Positions 26,826 to 38,381 of a stretch of DNA of 64,000 nt are shown piece by piece (within the stretch, counting starts at the first letter, position 1; each line of letters starts with the position of its first letter). The notes beneath the pieces were generated by a model. That model had not been told where the DNA came from. It saw only the letters and a program-made list of their open reading frames with translations, and did no database searches. Made by a program: the position numbers and the translations under genes. This DNA comes from Ipomoea triloba (Eukaryota > Streptophyta > Magnoliopsida > Solanales > Convolvulaceae), in assembly GCF_003576645.1 (NCBI RefSeq), contig NC_044924.1, positions 27,297,983-27,361,982 on the forward strand, in the 5' to 3' direction.

Positions 26826-26975
26826 CACTAGTACAAAAAGGGGCATTTGCGTCTGGAGTTTTGGACTTTTTGCATCTGGAGTACTCCAGACGCATATGCC
26901 ATAGACGCAATTGGTCCGGACTAGTTTGGGCACCAGTCGCCGACTGGTTCGGCGACGACGCGTTTCTAGTTTTTT
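26826..26975. mobile_element. CACTA-type transposon end (partner end not seen)
   Basis: CACTAGTACAAAAAGGGGCA at 26826 is the usual form of a plant CACTA (En/Spm) terminus. It is followed by GC-rich subterminal repeats (TGCGTCTGGAGT, GCATCTGGAGTACTCCAGACG, GACTGGTTCGGCGACGACG). The inverted partner end was not found, so it is either truncated here or longer than I can trace. Confidence 0.6.
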
Positions 26976-27850
26976 TTTTTTTAATTTCTTTTTGTTAATT
27001 TGTTGTGATTTGTTTTTGTTAATTTGTTGTATTTTTTTCTCTTTAAACAAAAAACTATTTTCTTTTTCATTCTATTGAAAATGAATCGAACACACAAAAG
27101 ACAGTTTTCCATAATACATCCAAACACCGGAAATGAAGTTATTTTCTGGAAAATGACCCATTTTTCAAAAGTCATTTTCCTGCTTTCCAAACACACCCTT
27201 AAGATAAATAAAACACAAGGAAAAAACAAATAGAAACACAATAGCACAGAAATTACCTCTTAACAAATGTAGCAAACTACGGACCCTTATGATTAAACCA
27301 TAGCTTAGTCGCATCAGAGAAACTGGAAATTCGAACCTCACCACCTAAACAAAGTCAAAAAGTCAAAATGTGGATGGGAAACAATGTCATCCAAGCATAG
27401 ATGAATTAAAACTATGTCAATCAACTCAATTATTAGTAGGAAATACTTGATTTGAACAGGTAACCAATATTTTATTTTTACCTTTACTTGATATGATTTT
27501 TGATTATTATATCAATAGGAAAAATAAATAAAAACAGAATTGGACGGTCTAGAAACCTTGCTCTGCATAACTGCAACAAAAGAATCACTAGCTCAACTGA
27601 GCTAGAATTAAAATAAGGGACCAACTGATTCACATGATCATCCCAAACAAGGAAAAGAAAAAAAAAACTTTTTTTTTTCACAAACCAGTGCACAAAATTT
27701 AACATAAACTGCATAAGTAAAGAAATGTGAGTACCTTGCATCTTTCAGGACAAAGTCAATAAGCCTAGACATCCTCCCACCAATATTCCTCTATCTCTAC
27801 TACTTTGAATTCTGCATCTTGATTGACTATGAAACTTTCAGCAATTTCAT
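26976..27850. other. Non-genic DNA with a GGGTGTGTTTGG-type repeat end
   Basis: On the minus strand, around 27200-27040, the text starts AAGGGTGTGTTTGGAAAGC and repeats AAAATGAC and GGAAAAT motifs. This resembles the hAT-like miniature elements common in dicots. From 27240 to 27850 only AT-rich intron-like DNA is seen, with a possible short coding scrap at 27770-27730 (minus). Confidence 0.4.
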
Positions 27851-28165
27851 TTTTTAGCCTTCTTTCTTCACCTCTTTTGCCTTGGTTGCTGCGATGGTGC
27901 CATTCCAGGATCAGGAATCATCTCAGGCAAAATGTCAAGAATTCTCTTCACGTCATACCTTTGTAATTCAAAATGGTTCGATTCTGCATTCTGCATATCG
28001 CATTGTCCTCTCTAGTAGGCCCACTTGCCGTATTCCAACACTATTCCCAATCTGAGTGGACAATATTAGCTTGAAAAAAGACTCGGTCTGGTTGCACTCA
28101 TTGAATATTTGAGGCGCCCTCTGCCTGCCTCATCAGCAACTTTCTTAGGGCACCTATAGCAATAA
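27850..28165 (-). pseudogene. Unassigned protein-coding remnant
   Basis: The minus strand reads FELQRYDVKRILDILPEM then IPDPGMAPSQQPRQKR and a stop, then RKKAKK, near 27985-27870. The upstream stretch (CPKKVADEAGRGRLKYS) is in a shifted frame. Composition is protein-like rather than random, with a basic tail. I do not recognise the family. It could be a captured gene fragment or a retrotransposon ORF tail. Confidence 0.25.
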
Positions 28166-28349
28166 AAACCAACTTTTTTAATTCATAAAACCATATATAA
28201 ATAAAATAACTCATGCCATGTGATTAGTTAGGGTTTTCCACTCTTCAGGTTTTGATTTGAGAATCCACAAGCATTTGTCTGCTAGTTTGAATCAGATAGC
28301 CAATAATATCTATAGCACATTTCATTTAGAATAATATATAGATAATAGT

Positions 28350-31322
28350 AGATGATGAGCAAGAAGGAGAGCGTAGAGGACACAAGAAAAGAATTCTTGA
28401 TGCCTTTCAAGAAGTTGGACACCGAATTGGGAGATTGGAGGAAGAAGTGAGAAGGTTTCATTTGACTCAAAAGGGAGAGGGACCGGACAATCCGAGGATG
28501 TGATCTTGTGCCACTTTACTCTCTAGTGTTAATTGCTTTACGTTCTTTATTTCATTTTTCGCATAAACACTTTTTTTTTTTAATTTCGTAGTTTAGTTAC
28601 CTTATTGTTTTATATTTCATTTCTAGTTCCCTAAAATTGCGTAAGAATTCTCTAATCATGGCTATTTCAAGAATTTTGGGAATGTGCATTGAGTTTATGG
28701 TTTTACATGAGAGATTGTGCTGTGCGATGAGCCAAGTATACCCGCACCAAATAGTTAAAGCATCGGAAAAGGGGAGTCTTTTTATCTCCCCTACATTTTG
28801 ATTGCCTATATGCTTGACTTCTAAAGTGTGGAAACTGGGGGTTACTTGGCATTATATTGCATGATGTTTAAGTCTTTCATAAAAGCAATGTTGTGATCCT
28901 CTTAGTCCATAGCCCACTTCTAAAGTGTGGAAAAGGCATTGCACTAGACGAATGACCTTATTTCTTTCCCACGGTGCTCAAAGAGTGAACATCGAGGACG
29001 ATGTTCCTTTCTAAAGTGTGGAAAGGGAAGCACTTCATGCTAAAAGCTTTTGATCAAATATGTGATGCCTAGCGTAGAACTATGCATGTGCTTGAAACTA
29101 ATATCTTGTTTAGTCTAGCTTGAAAATGTGTGCTTTAAGTGAATAATTGAGTCTCAATTATGAATATCCTTAGAAATAAACTCTTTTGCACTTTAAAATT
29201 GTCTATATTGTATGCTTGCATGACGTTCACCTTCTATTTGGTTTGGACCATAGTCAAGGAGGCATCGAAGTGGGAGTGTACACTTTTCAACTCTAGAAAG
29301 ATAAATGTGCTAAGCCCGGAAATGAACAAATCTTTGGTTAACTTGGGGCAAAAGTGAGGCTTATATGCTCTCTTGAAGGTGGCGTGAGGGGTTGTGAAGG
29401 AAAAATTTATTGTCGAATACTCAAAAGAGCCCAATGTGGCCACTTCGTGAAAAATAAAGTGTGGAAAGCCGTCTTGCTAAGACATTGGGGCAACCATTGC
29501 ACCGTTCTTCGAAAAAGCGTAGATCTCTACGTGAAGTCGGTTTCCCCAATACAAGGTTTTAGAAGACGAGAAAACAAGAGAAAGAGAGCCATTCCGCCAA
29601 GATTCGGGCACCCATTGCACCGTTCTTCGAAAAAGCATGGAGATCCATATGAAGTCGGGTCGCCCGATGACGTTATCTTGGGGAATGAGAAAAGGAAAGA
29701 TCTATTCCGTTAGGACCACGCACCCATCGCACTTATCTCGGAAAAGCATGGAGCTCCATGTGAGATCAGGCAGCCCGACGGTTGGTCCTAAGGGGTAGGA
29801 GAGGCCCTTGTTAACCACTCACATTAGCTTTATCTTGGGGCTTGAGGTAATAAGGTTGGACGGTTAGAGTTGATTTGTGTACATCGTTCCACTAGTTGGC
29901 TCTGCTAGTGGCCCTTTCAAAATAATTGGTGAACTTTCCTCTGGGTTGCATGCTTGGAAGTGTGGAAAAGAGTTGTTTTAAATGAATTTTTCTAGCCAAA
30001 AGGGTTATTATCTCTTGGGATATTCATTGTTGAGACTCTATGGTCTCTTGGGATTGCATTCTTTTCCTTGTTCTTTTTCTTCCAAATCTGCAACCCTTCT
30101 CTAGGGTTTGAGAGAAACGAAGCATTTTATAGTGGGAGCCATCACAAGTGCAAAATTGGAAAATTACAAAGATGAAATCTCGCGCAGGTTGGATTCTCGA
30201 TGCGTCGTGAATAAATAGTAGCCCAAAACATTGCTCACTGGAAGCTCTCGACGCGTCAAGGACATGCAATAAGCCAAAGTTGATCCTTGTTGGCTCCTAA
30301 CACATTCCAATGGTTCCCTTGCTTCGACATTTTCTCTCAAATGGTTTTAATGCATTAATAAACATAACAAATACATTCAAATCAAGAATTAGATCATGTT
30401 TAAATAAGAAAACAAGGAAATAAGTATTGGAGATAACAATTTAACGCGCAAAGAACCAAAAAGTTTATCTTAAAACACAAGTATGCACAAATGAGAGTGT
30501 ATCAAACTCCCCACACTAATGCTCTTGCTTGTCCTCAAGCAAAATAGATTATTAAATTAAAAATAGGCATAAGTTTCTTATACTATCTCTTGTACCACAT
30601 GTCATACCACAGAACAAACTTGCCACAAAGGAACATACTCCAAGAATTATCTCAATTTTCCTCACAAGATCCATTCACAAGACAATATTCAAGCACCAAA
30701 TTAAAATTATTACTTAGGGACAAATCTAGTGTGTGCACTTAGTTATGTTTATGCAAAACTTAGCATTAAGAAAAACATCATATAGGCTTGCCCTTCATAG
30801 TCCTCCTAATATAGACCTAAAATTTGCATGCTAAGATCTAGTAAGTCTTTATTAAGCTTATAGCGGGGCCGCTAAAGGTTAAACCTAACAAAGAAGGGCT
30901 ATGAAAATTAAATAAAGGACAGAAGTTCACTTTTATTCACCTTTTAAACTAGAAGAGATTTGTAAGTATAATTCTAGGAACAAATTACAATCCAAAAACA
31001 AAGCAACCCTAAAGAAAAATGGAAGTCAAGTACAAACTTTACAAAATAGATAAAAGAAACAACTGCAACTTTAATTCTTAGATTTTTTTTTTCCTGTTTG
31101 TTTTTTTGTTTGTTGTCTTATTTTGTTTTGTTTGTTTGTTTGTTTGTTTTTTTTTTTTTTTGAAGATTCATAACTAAAAAATTAACTAAGTATTTACAAT
31201 AAACTATCAATACCCCACACTTAAACATTTTTAAAAAAAGATTGCTTTCAAAATACAAGCTCCATAGAAATCTCTTCTAACAAAATACCAAAGAATAAAT
31301 GCTACATTCTCTCAAAGGTGGT
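28350..31322 (+). mobile_element. LTR-retrotransposon 3' region with repeat R2
   Basis: The segment opens with a short frame ending in a stop near 28501 (FQEVGHRIGRLEEEVRRFHL within it), possibly an ORF tail. About 1.5 kb of noncoding DNA follows with hairpins and the iterated motif AAAGTGTGGAAA (28823, 28922, 29013, 29456). Repeat R2 (30060-31321) comes next, over 90 percent like R1. Strings such as TCCTAACACATTCCAATGG and GCTCTTGCTTGTCCTCAAGC are shared with R1. R2 stops inside exon 3 of SEO copy D after GGTGGTG. Protein domains are absent, so family assignment (Ty3/gypsy, Tat-like) is inference. Confidence 0.5.
29484..29791 (+). repeat. Three tandem stem-loop modules (about 115 bp each)
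   Basis: Three imperfect tandem copies share CACCCATTGCACCGTTCTTC and GAAAAAGC. Each has an inner hairpin: CGTAGA-TC-TCTACG (29518-29531), ATGGA-GA-TCCAT (29637-29648) and CATGGA-GC-TCCATG (29747-29760). Each also has its own outer stem. Module 1 has ATTGGGG/CCCCAAT (29484-29490, 29544-29550). Module 2 has CCAAGAT/ATCTTGG plus TCGGGC/GCCCGA (29597-29609, 29662-29681). Module 3 has TTAGGACCA/TGGTCCTAA (29710-29718, 29783-29791). Stem sequences differ between copies while pairing is kept. Confidence 0.75.
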
Positions 31323-32139
31323 GAGACAACTTTAAGTTAAATTTCCCTCGAATGATCGCAAAACACGCGAGTAACAATACTCCCTTAGCATGCCACATAT
31401 TCTTTGACAACAAACTTAGTAGATAAATGGCAGTTGAGTGACTATCATCATTGCTTACAGAAGTGAATGCTATCTAAAAATGAGAATGAAATTTAAAAGA
31501 AAAAAGTCATCATTTAATTTGTACTCATATAAAATTGTGTGATGAGTGGAGGATTTATATATACCATACCACGAAAGAGAGTTGTAAAACAACAAATGAA
31601 ATCTCTTTTTGGATGTGTTCTTGAAACGGTAAACTATCTTGCATTGCTTCTCGAGGAACCTAAACTCATACTCCATTAACAGAAAGCTAGTGTGATGAAA
31701 ACAAGAATGGAACTATTTCTAAGCAGGAATAGTAAGAACATTTAAGAAATCTCTCTTTGGTCTATGATTATTTATAAAAATTTACTTGGTGACATTGATA
31801 ATAACAGTATGAATTTGTATTATATATGCGCTGCATTTAGCTGATTGTATGATAAAAAAAAAACATTCACTATAGCTGCATATGTATACAATGGTAACTA
31901 AATCTATATATTTGTCAAGAAAATAATTTAAAAAATAGTTTAATGCAGGTATATTGACAAAACGTATTCAAATTGAAAATGTCCTCCACAAACTTGAGAA
32001 GACAATTTGCATCAACATCTATGCCACCATTAGGATTATGTGTATCCTTAACTTGTTCTATGATGATCTTCTCTTCAACATCAGTCATTTGTAGTTGTGA
32101 AATCGTTGTTTTTGATGGAGAGAGAGGTTGAGTTGCCAT
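31322..32139 (-). pseudogene. SEO copy D, 3'-truncated sieve element occlusion gene
   Basis: Exon 1 (32139-31963) encodes MATQPLSPSKTTISQLQ, then VEEKIIIEQVKDTHNPNGGI and DVDANCLLKFVEDIF. Exon 2 (31659-31570) reads VPREAMQDSLPFQEHIQKE. Exon 3 begins at 31473 after TTTTTAG and stops at about 31322, where retrotransposon repeat R2 takes over; exons 4-8 are gone. The exon 1 donor is also changed: other copies read ACG/GTTTGTC, this one reads ACGTTTTGTC, so the correct-phase GT is lost. Compared with intact copy A (723 aa), about 140 residues remain. It still has an upstream TATA element at 32233-32245. It cannot make a P-protein. Confidence 0.88.
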
Positions 32140-32149
32140 GTCTGGCATG

Positions 32150-34235
32150 TAGGTAAGATGAATAAAAGAATTGGCTCTTTGGAAAGAAAATAATTAAGGT
32201 TTACTTGGATTGGTTCTGGTCATGATAACGTAGCTCTTATATATAATATAAAGATTAAAAATATTGTGAAAGAATTAATTGAAGTTACTTCACCGTAAGG
32301 AAAAGAACAAAAGAGGAATATAATCATTTATTTCATTATTGGATTATTATATAAGAATCTTGTCTTCTTGCTTACAAAACACAAAAGTAAAATAGCATAA
32401 CTAAGGAAGTTAAGGATAGTATTATCTTTTGTTTTGAAAATTTTCCCATCTCTTTCCTTCCTTCCATTACTTTTATTACTTATTCTTGAGAAATAAAAAA
32501 GAAACAAACTCCTCATGATCATCATATATATAATACAAATTTTATTTTGTCTAGTCTACATACCAATTTAATAATAGCTAAGATTTTTGGAAGCTTGAAC
32601 AACAAACAAAACTAAAAGAAGAAAAGAGCAATGGTAAAAGAATTAAAGATGGAGGTACATATAGCTTTATCCATCTAAAGGAGAATTAAGTGATGAAGTA
32701 AAACATTGTAATATTGATTTTGTGGCCCAAACATGCAAACACTTTAAATGAATTTTTCTACTTTCCCTCAACTAACTCCACTCTTCCATATATCATGTTC
32801 TTAATTCTTGACTTCTTGATAATAACTAATAATACAGTAGTACAAATAAAAAGTGCAACACATACAGATTCAGCTGTACTAGTTAAGCTAGCGAGTTGAA
32901 CTTCATACCTCTCACATGGATTGTGAAAGGGCAAATCATATTCGAACAACAACTAACATAACCAAAAGAATACCTGAGTCTAGTTAAGATTTCATATTAT
33001 ACTTAAAAGAAGAGCAAATGATGTTCATGTGCAAAATGTTTATTTTGTCTGTGAAGAGTCCACATCGAAGAAAAATAAAGGAAAACAAATGGTGATGGGT
33101 GTATTAGTTAGTTCAATGGATTTGATTTTTTAGTATGTTTGTCTCATTCATGTGCATTATAGTCCAATTGAATTGAATGACCTTAGCTTGGCCAAATCTT
33201 AGATTCAAATAACACTATCAAAAGATCATAATGTTTGTATATGTAGATCAAAAACAGAAAAAAAAAAAAATAGCTATGAAGTATAATAAAGTGCACATAT
33301 ACTCACCAGAATTTTCAAGTAATCCAGAATCAAACTATGAGTTGAACTTCTTGTATCTTCATCTTCTTCTCTTCCTGTTTCTTCCCAATTGCCCAGATTT
33401 AAAAGCGTGCTCTTGTACTTGAAGAAATCCACTTAAATATTTGGTTGATACCAATAACAAAAACATTTTTTTAACAAGAGAATGGCAAATTTGAGGGAAA
33501 TACTAATGGCCAATTTAGTTACAAGAAAAAAGGTTTCCAATTTCCTCATTTCCAGCATTCTAAAAATTTTCAGATTTTTTTTTATTTTTATTTTCATTGG
33601 TTAATTAACTAAAGTTTTATAAATAATTATAGGTATGTATATATGCCTAAAGAATTTTCAGACTGAGTGGCTTAAATGTTAAGATAAGATGAATCTTTTA
33701 CAAAATTTGCATTTTCTCAGATGTTGCGTCAATTATATATTTGAAACATGATAAAGAGAAGGTACAATGCACGTAGAAAACCATGATTCTTTTAGTAATA
33801 TACCTTCAATCTTTCCAGGCGCTCTTTCGATCTCTTCTACACAGTCGATAGGGAAAAGGAAACAAAATTCAAGCAAGGAAGGTTACTTGAATTTGCATGT
33901 AATATATAAGATAGTTTTGTCAGCTCTTTTCAAAATTCAAATGGCACTTCATCATAAAGAAAACCAATATTGGGGACTTACTCTCACCATCATTGAGTCC
34001 ATCATCTTCATCCTCGAAATCAAATGGATTATTCTTTTAATTAAAATATAAATAAAATAAAATCTTATAATTTAAATTCAAGAATAAATCATCAGCAACA
34101 CTAGCATGTATCAAGAATTAATAATATAAATAAAAGTTTCCAACCCCAAGTATGAACTATATTCAACTAATTAAGAACGTACAAGTACAAATATAATACA
34201 TTATACATGCATGTAGACCATCACAGCAACTCTAA
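32150..34235. other. 5' flank of SEO copy D and unassigned DNA
   Basis: 32150-33420 is the duplicated SEO upstream region, similar to the 5' flanks of copies A, B, C and E. It contains TCCAATTGAATTGAA and ATGTTCATGTGCAAAATG blocks. 33420-34100 is AT-rich. It holds a plus-strand open stretch at 33767-33900 (IPSIFPGALSISSTQSIGKR) and a minus-strand acidic stretch near 34000 (FDFEDEDDGLNDG). Neither is assignable. Confidence 0.55.
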
Positions 34236-34239
34236 CACG

Positions 34240-34447
34240 CGGTGCAAGTGGAACACACACTCTAGTATTATTTGTTGTCGTCTTCATCCTGTAGATAATA
34301 TAAATAATTGGTCAGACCATGACAGCGGGATAAAGTGATAAATTTATGTATGTTATGGTTACATGCTTACATTAAGGGCAGGACTCTGAAATTTTATCCA
34401 AATTAGATGAGTAATTGAGAGCACAATAAGAGTGTTGATGGGAAGAA
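34240..34447 (-). pseudogene. SEO copy E, C-terminal exon 8 scrap
   Basis: The minus strand matches the last 200 bp of SEO exon 8. It contains the region of the SPCPQCNQNMHKF-type cysteine motif of copies A and C, with insertions that break the frame (for example CATGCTTACATTAAGGGC instead of CATTGAGGGC). It is cut off near 34447, where 5'-flank DNA of the same repeat begins. Exons 2-7 are missing between this piece and exon 1 at 34809-34985. Confidence 0.75.
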
Positions 34448-34808
34448 TTCCCAGAGTCATCTAGTAAAGATTTCATATTACTCCGGTGGCATATATATAC
34501 CACTTAAAAGAAGAGCAAATGATGTTCATGTACAAAATGTTTATTTTGTCTGTTAGGAGAAAGAGATGGGTCTATAATAAGTTCATGGAGTTAGATTAAT
34601 TAATTCATTGGATTTGATTTTTAGTGTGTTTGTCCCATCTATATGTATTATAGTCCAATTGAATTGAACAACCTTAACTTGGCCAAATCTTAAATTCCAA
34701 CATTGTCAAAACATCAGACTTGTTTGTATATATATGTTGATCAGAAACAGAAACAAAATAGCTACAAATTAAACTATAATAATGTGCGCTGCACACATAT
34801 TGACAAAC

Positions 34809-34985
34809 CGTATTGAAATTAAAAATGGCTTCCACAAACTTGAGAAGAGAATTTGCATCGACATCTATGCCACCATTTGAATTATGTGTATCCTTAACTT
34901 GTTGTATGATGATCTTCTCTTCAACATGAGTTATTTGTAGTTTTGAAATCATTGTTGTTGATAGAGAGAGGGGTTGGGTTGCCAT
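34809..34985 (-). pseudogene. SEO copy E, exon 1 only
   Basis: From ATG at 34985 it reads MATQPLSLSTTMISKLQ, then VEEKIIIQQVKDTHNSNGGI and LLKFVEAIFNFNT, ending at the family donor ACG/GTTTGTC. It is 177 bp (59 codons), the same as in copies A, B, C and D. The donor is intact, but the DNA beyond it is SEO 5'-flank sequence rather than intron 1, so there is nothing to splice to. It belongs with the exon 8 scrap at 34240-34447 and looks like the product of a deletion or unequal crossover. Confidence 0.85.
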
Positions 34986-36200
34986 GTCTTGAAGGTAAGA
35001 TAAGAAGCGGAGATCGAATTGGCTCTTTGAAAAGATAATAATTAAGATTTACTTGGATTGGTTTTGGTCATGATAATAATGCAGCTCTTATATAAGATAG
35101 GAATTAAAAATCTTGTAGAAGAATTAATTGCTTTGCTTCAAATCACGGCAAGGAAAAGAACCAAGCTGAGGAATATAGTCACACGTACACTTATTCCATG
35201 CAAATCTTTGATTGCATGTTCATTTTTGGATTATGTGAGAAGCATGTCTTCTTGCTTCTAAAACACAAAAGTAAAATAGAAGGAAAGAGCAATGGTAAAT
35301 TGAGAGAATTAAAGATGGATGTAGATATTATAGAGCTTTATCTACTTAAAGAAGAACTCATCAAGAAGAACTCATCATCAGTGATGAAGTAATAAAGCAT
35401 TATAGTATTTGATTTTGTTACCCAATTCAAACACTTTACAAGAAAATTTCTACTTTCCTTCAACTCCACTCTAACTTCTATCATATATATGTTCTTGATT
35501 CTTGATAACTAATACACTACAAATAAAAAGTGCAACTAACGCAGATTCTTCTGCTGAACTTCATATTGCATGCCCAGTTTATATTCTTGATCCAACTTCT
35601 TCTTCATCTTCCTGTTTCTTCCCAATATATTGCATGCCCAGATTTAAATTCTTTATTATTATTAGTTCAACTTATTGAGATTTTTTAGTTTTAATTTATT
35701 TGTATATACTTACTAGTTTTACACGGACTCATTTAATGCCTTGATATTTAAATAAGTAATTCAAAGTATATTAATAACCCAAATTATATAGGAGAAGTTC
35801 ATTATAGTTGACATTAAAATTAATGTTTAATTTTCACTTTACTAAAAACAATTAGAGCAACAACATTACTAAAAAAATTCATAAATGGGGTTGCTCTTAT
35901 ATAAATATTTATTTTAATTGGTATGATATTAGATAGTAGATATAATTCGCTTTTGGATAAGTTTGTCATTGTTTTCGTCTTAATTGCTTGTCTGCCTTTT
36001 TTTTTTTTGTTAGTGTCTCATCTGCAATTGAGTTACTGGTGCTAGTTTGTAAAATGAACATATTTGGTTAAACTAGTTTGTTACATTAAAAAATAGATGC
36101 ATGAAATCTCTAAATTGATTCCCTTATACTAATATTTATAAAATTGACCCAATCATTTTTTAGCCATGGATCATCCTAGAATTCCTAAGTTGATAAGATA
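34986..36200. other. 5' flank of SEO copy E
   Basis: This is the SEO upstream repeat with a TATA element at 35094-35105 (GCTCTTATATAA as seen on plus), followed by AT-rich DNA. The layout parallels the region upstream of copy B (51577-52600), block for block. Confidence 0.6.
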
Positions 36201-36660
36201 AGAAGAGGAAAATTGAGCCTTTGAAAAGAAAATAATTAATCTTTGCTTGGATCGATTCTAATTGGGATGCTCTTTACATTATTTTTTTTTTTACAATACA
36301 TAACAATAATGCAACTCTTATATAACTTATGAAATTAAAAATTTTGTAGAAGAATTAATTGAACATGTTTCAAATCAATGTAAGTAGCTAAAGAATCAAA
36401 TTGAGAATACAGTTACACTTTTTCCATGCATAACATGGATTGCATGTCAATTTTTGGATTATATTATGTGAGAAGCTTATTTTCTTACTTCCTAGACACA
36501 AAAATAAAAAGGATTAAAGATGGAGGTAGAGATAGAGTTTTATGTATCTAAAAGAGAATTGAGTGATGAAGTAAAGTATTATAATATTAATTTTGTGACC
36601 CAAACACTTTACAAGAATTTTTCTACTTTACCTCAACTCCACTCTTCATCATGTTCTTGA
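36200..36660 (-). promoter_or_regulatory. Orphan SEO promoter copy
   Basis: This is a second, more diverged copy of the SEO upstream region, with a TATA element near 36314-36325 and the block AGAAGAATTAATTGAACATG. No exon 1 follows it on the minus strand; the DNA downstream continues into unrelated text near 36170. A matching orphan lies at 52620-53100. Confidence 0.55.
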
Positions 36661-37063
36661 ATTGATGATGTAAGATTTTTCTGTATCATATAAGTTATAT
36701 ATATTAAGAACCAATGAACCAATTTATACGTACTCAAACCGTTTTGAATAATTGAATTATGTCTTGGAACTTGGATAAACACAAGGTTTCAAATTTAACG
36801 TAACTCATCATGAAAGCTGTCTATTAACTTTCTTGATGATTTGAATTGATCAGTAGATAACTTAGATTGGTTTACTTATGGTATTTTGTGCCTTAGAGTC
36901 ACAAAACAGACTTCATTCAATACACACCTTTAGATAATGGCTATAATTTTCCCAAAAATCAAACATCTTGGAACCAGGGGTGTAGACCAAGCCTTTTCTT
37001 AGAGAAGGCTCGCAAAGAAGTTTGGAACTACAGTTATCGGCCACCTCTTATCTAACCTACATA
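36661..37063. other. AT-rich DNA, no gene seen
   Basis: Nothing recognisable was found beyond short AT-rich stretches. The text TGATGTAAGATTTTTCTGTAT at 36664 recurs near 53301. Confidence 0.5.
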
Positions 37064-37380
37064 GGGTGTGTTTAGTTGACAAGTTTAGCTATCAGGAATG
37101 AGTATCAACGTCACTTGTTATTGTTTGGTTGATAGGTTTTCAGAACACTACTATGGGTGTTGATTACCCTTTAGTAGCAAAACTCATTCCCTAATAAAAT
37201 AAGAGTTTCATCTCATTCCTCCTCAATCGCTTCGCCAACTATTAATAGTCATTCTCATTCCACCCGGCCTACTACTAAACATGCAATGCAAAATACTTTC
37301 ACCAAAATTCATTACCATTACCAAATATTTGATACTCATTCCGATTCCGATTTTCATGTGCGAACCAAACATACCCGGCC
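37064..37380. mobile_element. hAT-like miniature element (GGGTGTGTTT ends)
   Basis: The left end reads TAGGGTGTGTTTAGTTGAC and the right end is the complement of AGGCCGGGTATGTTTGGTTC, a degenerate inverted pair. The interior has CTCATTCC and GAATGAG runs typical of plant hAT-type miniature elements. No target duplication was confirmed. Confidence 0.55.
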
Positions 37381-37418
37381 TTAGTTTTAACACCTTTTTT
37401 TTTTTTTTTTTTTTTCCC

Positions 37419-38381
37419 NNNNNNNNNNNNNNNNNNNNNNNNNNNNNNNNNNNNNNNNNNNNNNNNNNNNNNNNNNNNNNNNNNNNNNNNNNNNNNNNNN
37501 NNNNNNNNNNNNNNNNNNNNNNNNNNNNNNNNNNNNNNNNNNNNNNNNNNNNNNNNNNNNNNNNNNNNNNNNNNNNNNNNNNNNNNNNNNNNNNNNNNNN
37601 NNNNNNNNNNNNNNNNNNNNNNNNNNNNNNNNNNNNNNNNNNNNNNNNNNNNNNNNNNNNNNNNNNNNNNNNNNNNNNNNNNNNNNNNNNNNNNNNNNNN
37701 NNNNNNNNNNNNNNNNNNNNNNNNNNNNNNNNNNNNNNNNNNNNNNNNNNNNNNNNNNNNNNNNNNNNNNNNNNNNNNNNNNNNNNNNNNNNNNNNNNNN
37801 NNNNNNNNNNNNNNNNNNNNNNNNNNNNNNNNNNNNNNNNNNNNNNNNNNNNNNNNNNNNNNNNNNNNNNNNNNNNNNNNNNNNNNNNNNNNNNNNNNNN
37901 NNNNNNNNNNNNNNNNNNNNNNNNNNNNNNNNNNNNNNNNNNNNNNNNNNNNNNNNNNNNNNNNNNNNNNNNNNNNNNNNNNNNNNNNNNNNNNNNNNNN
38001 NNNNNNNNNNNNNNNNNNNNNNNNNNNNNNNNNNNNNNNNNNNNNNNNNNNNNNNNNNNNNNNNNNNNNNNNNNNNNNNNNNNNNNNNNNNNNNNNNNNN
38101 NNNNNNNNNNNNNNNNNNNNNNNNNNNNNNNNNNNNNNNNNNNNNNNNNNNNNNNNNNNNNNNNNNNNNNNNNNNNNNNNNNNNNNNNNNNNNNNNNNNN
38201 NNNNNNNNNNNNNNNNNNNNNNNNNNNNNNNNNNNNNNNNNNNNNNNNNNNNNNNNNNNNNNNNNNNNNNNNNNNNNNNNNNNNNNNNNNNNNNNNNNNN
38301 NNNNNNNNNNNNNNNNNNNNNNNNNNNNNNNNNNNNNNNNNNNNNNNNNNNNNNNNNNNNNNNNNNNNNNNNNNNNNNNNN
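37419..38381. other. Assembly gap (963 N) flanked by poly-T
   Basis: A run of N is bordered on both sides by about 20 T, which suggests the break occurred at a homopolymer. The long open frame across it is an artefact. Confidence 0.99.

Noticed and set aside
33767..34051. 94-aa plus-strand frame with a possible donor, and an acidic minus-strand stretch
   Set aside because: No family was recognised and neither strand has a supported exon chain. The acidic stretch resembles the cassette exon at 51 kb only in composition.
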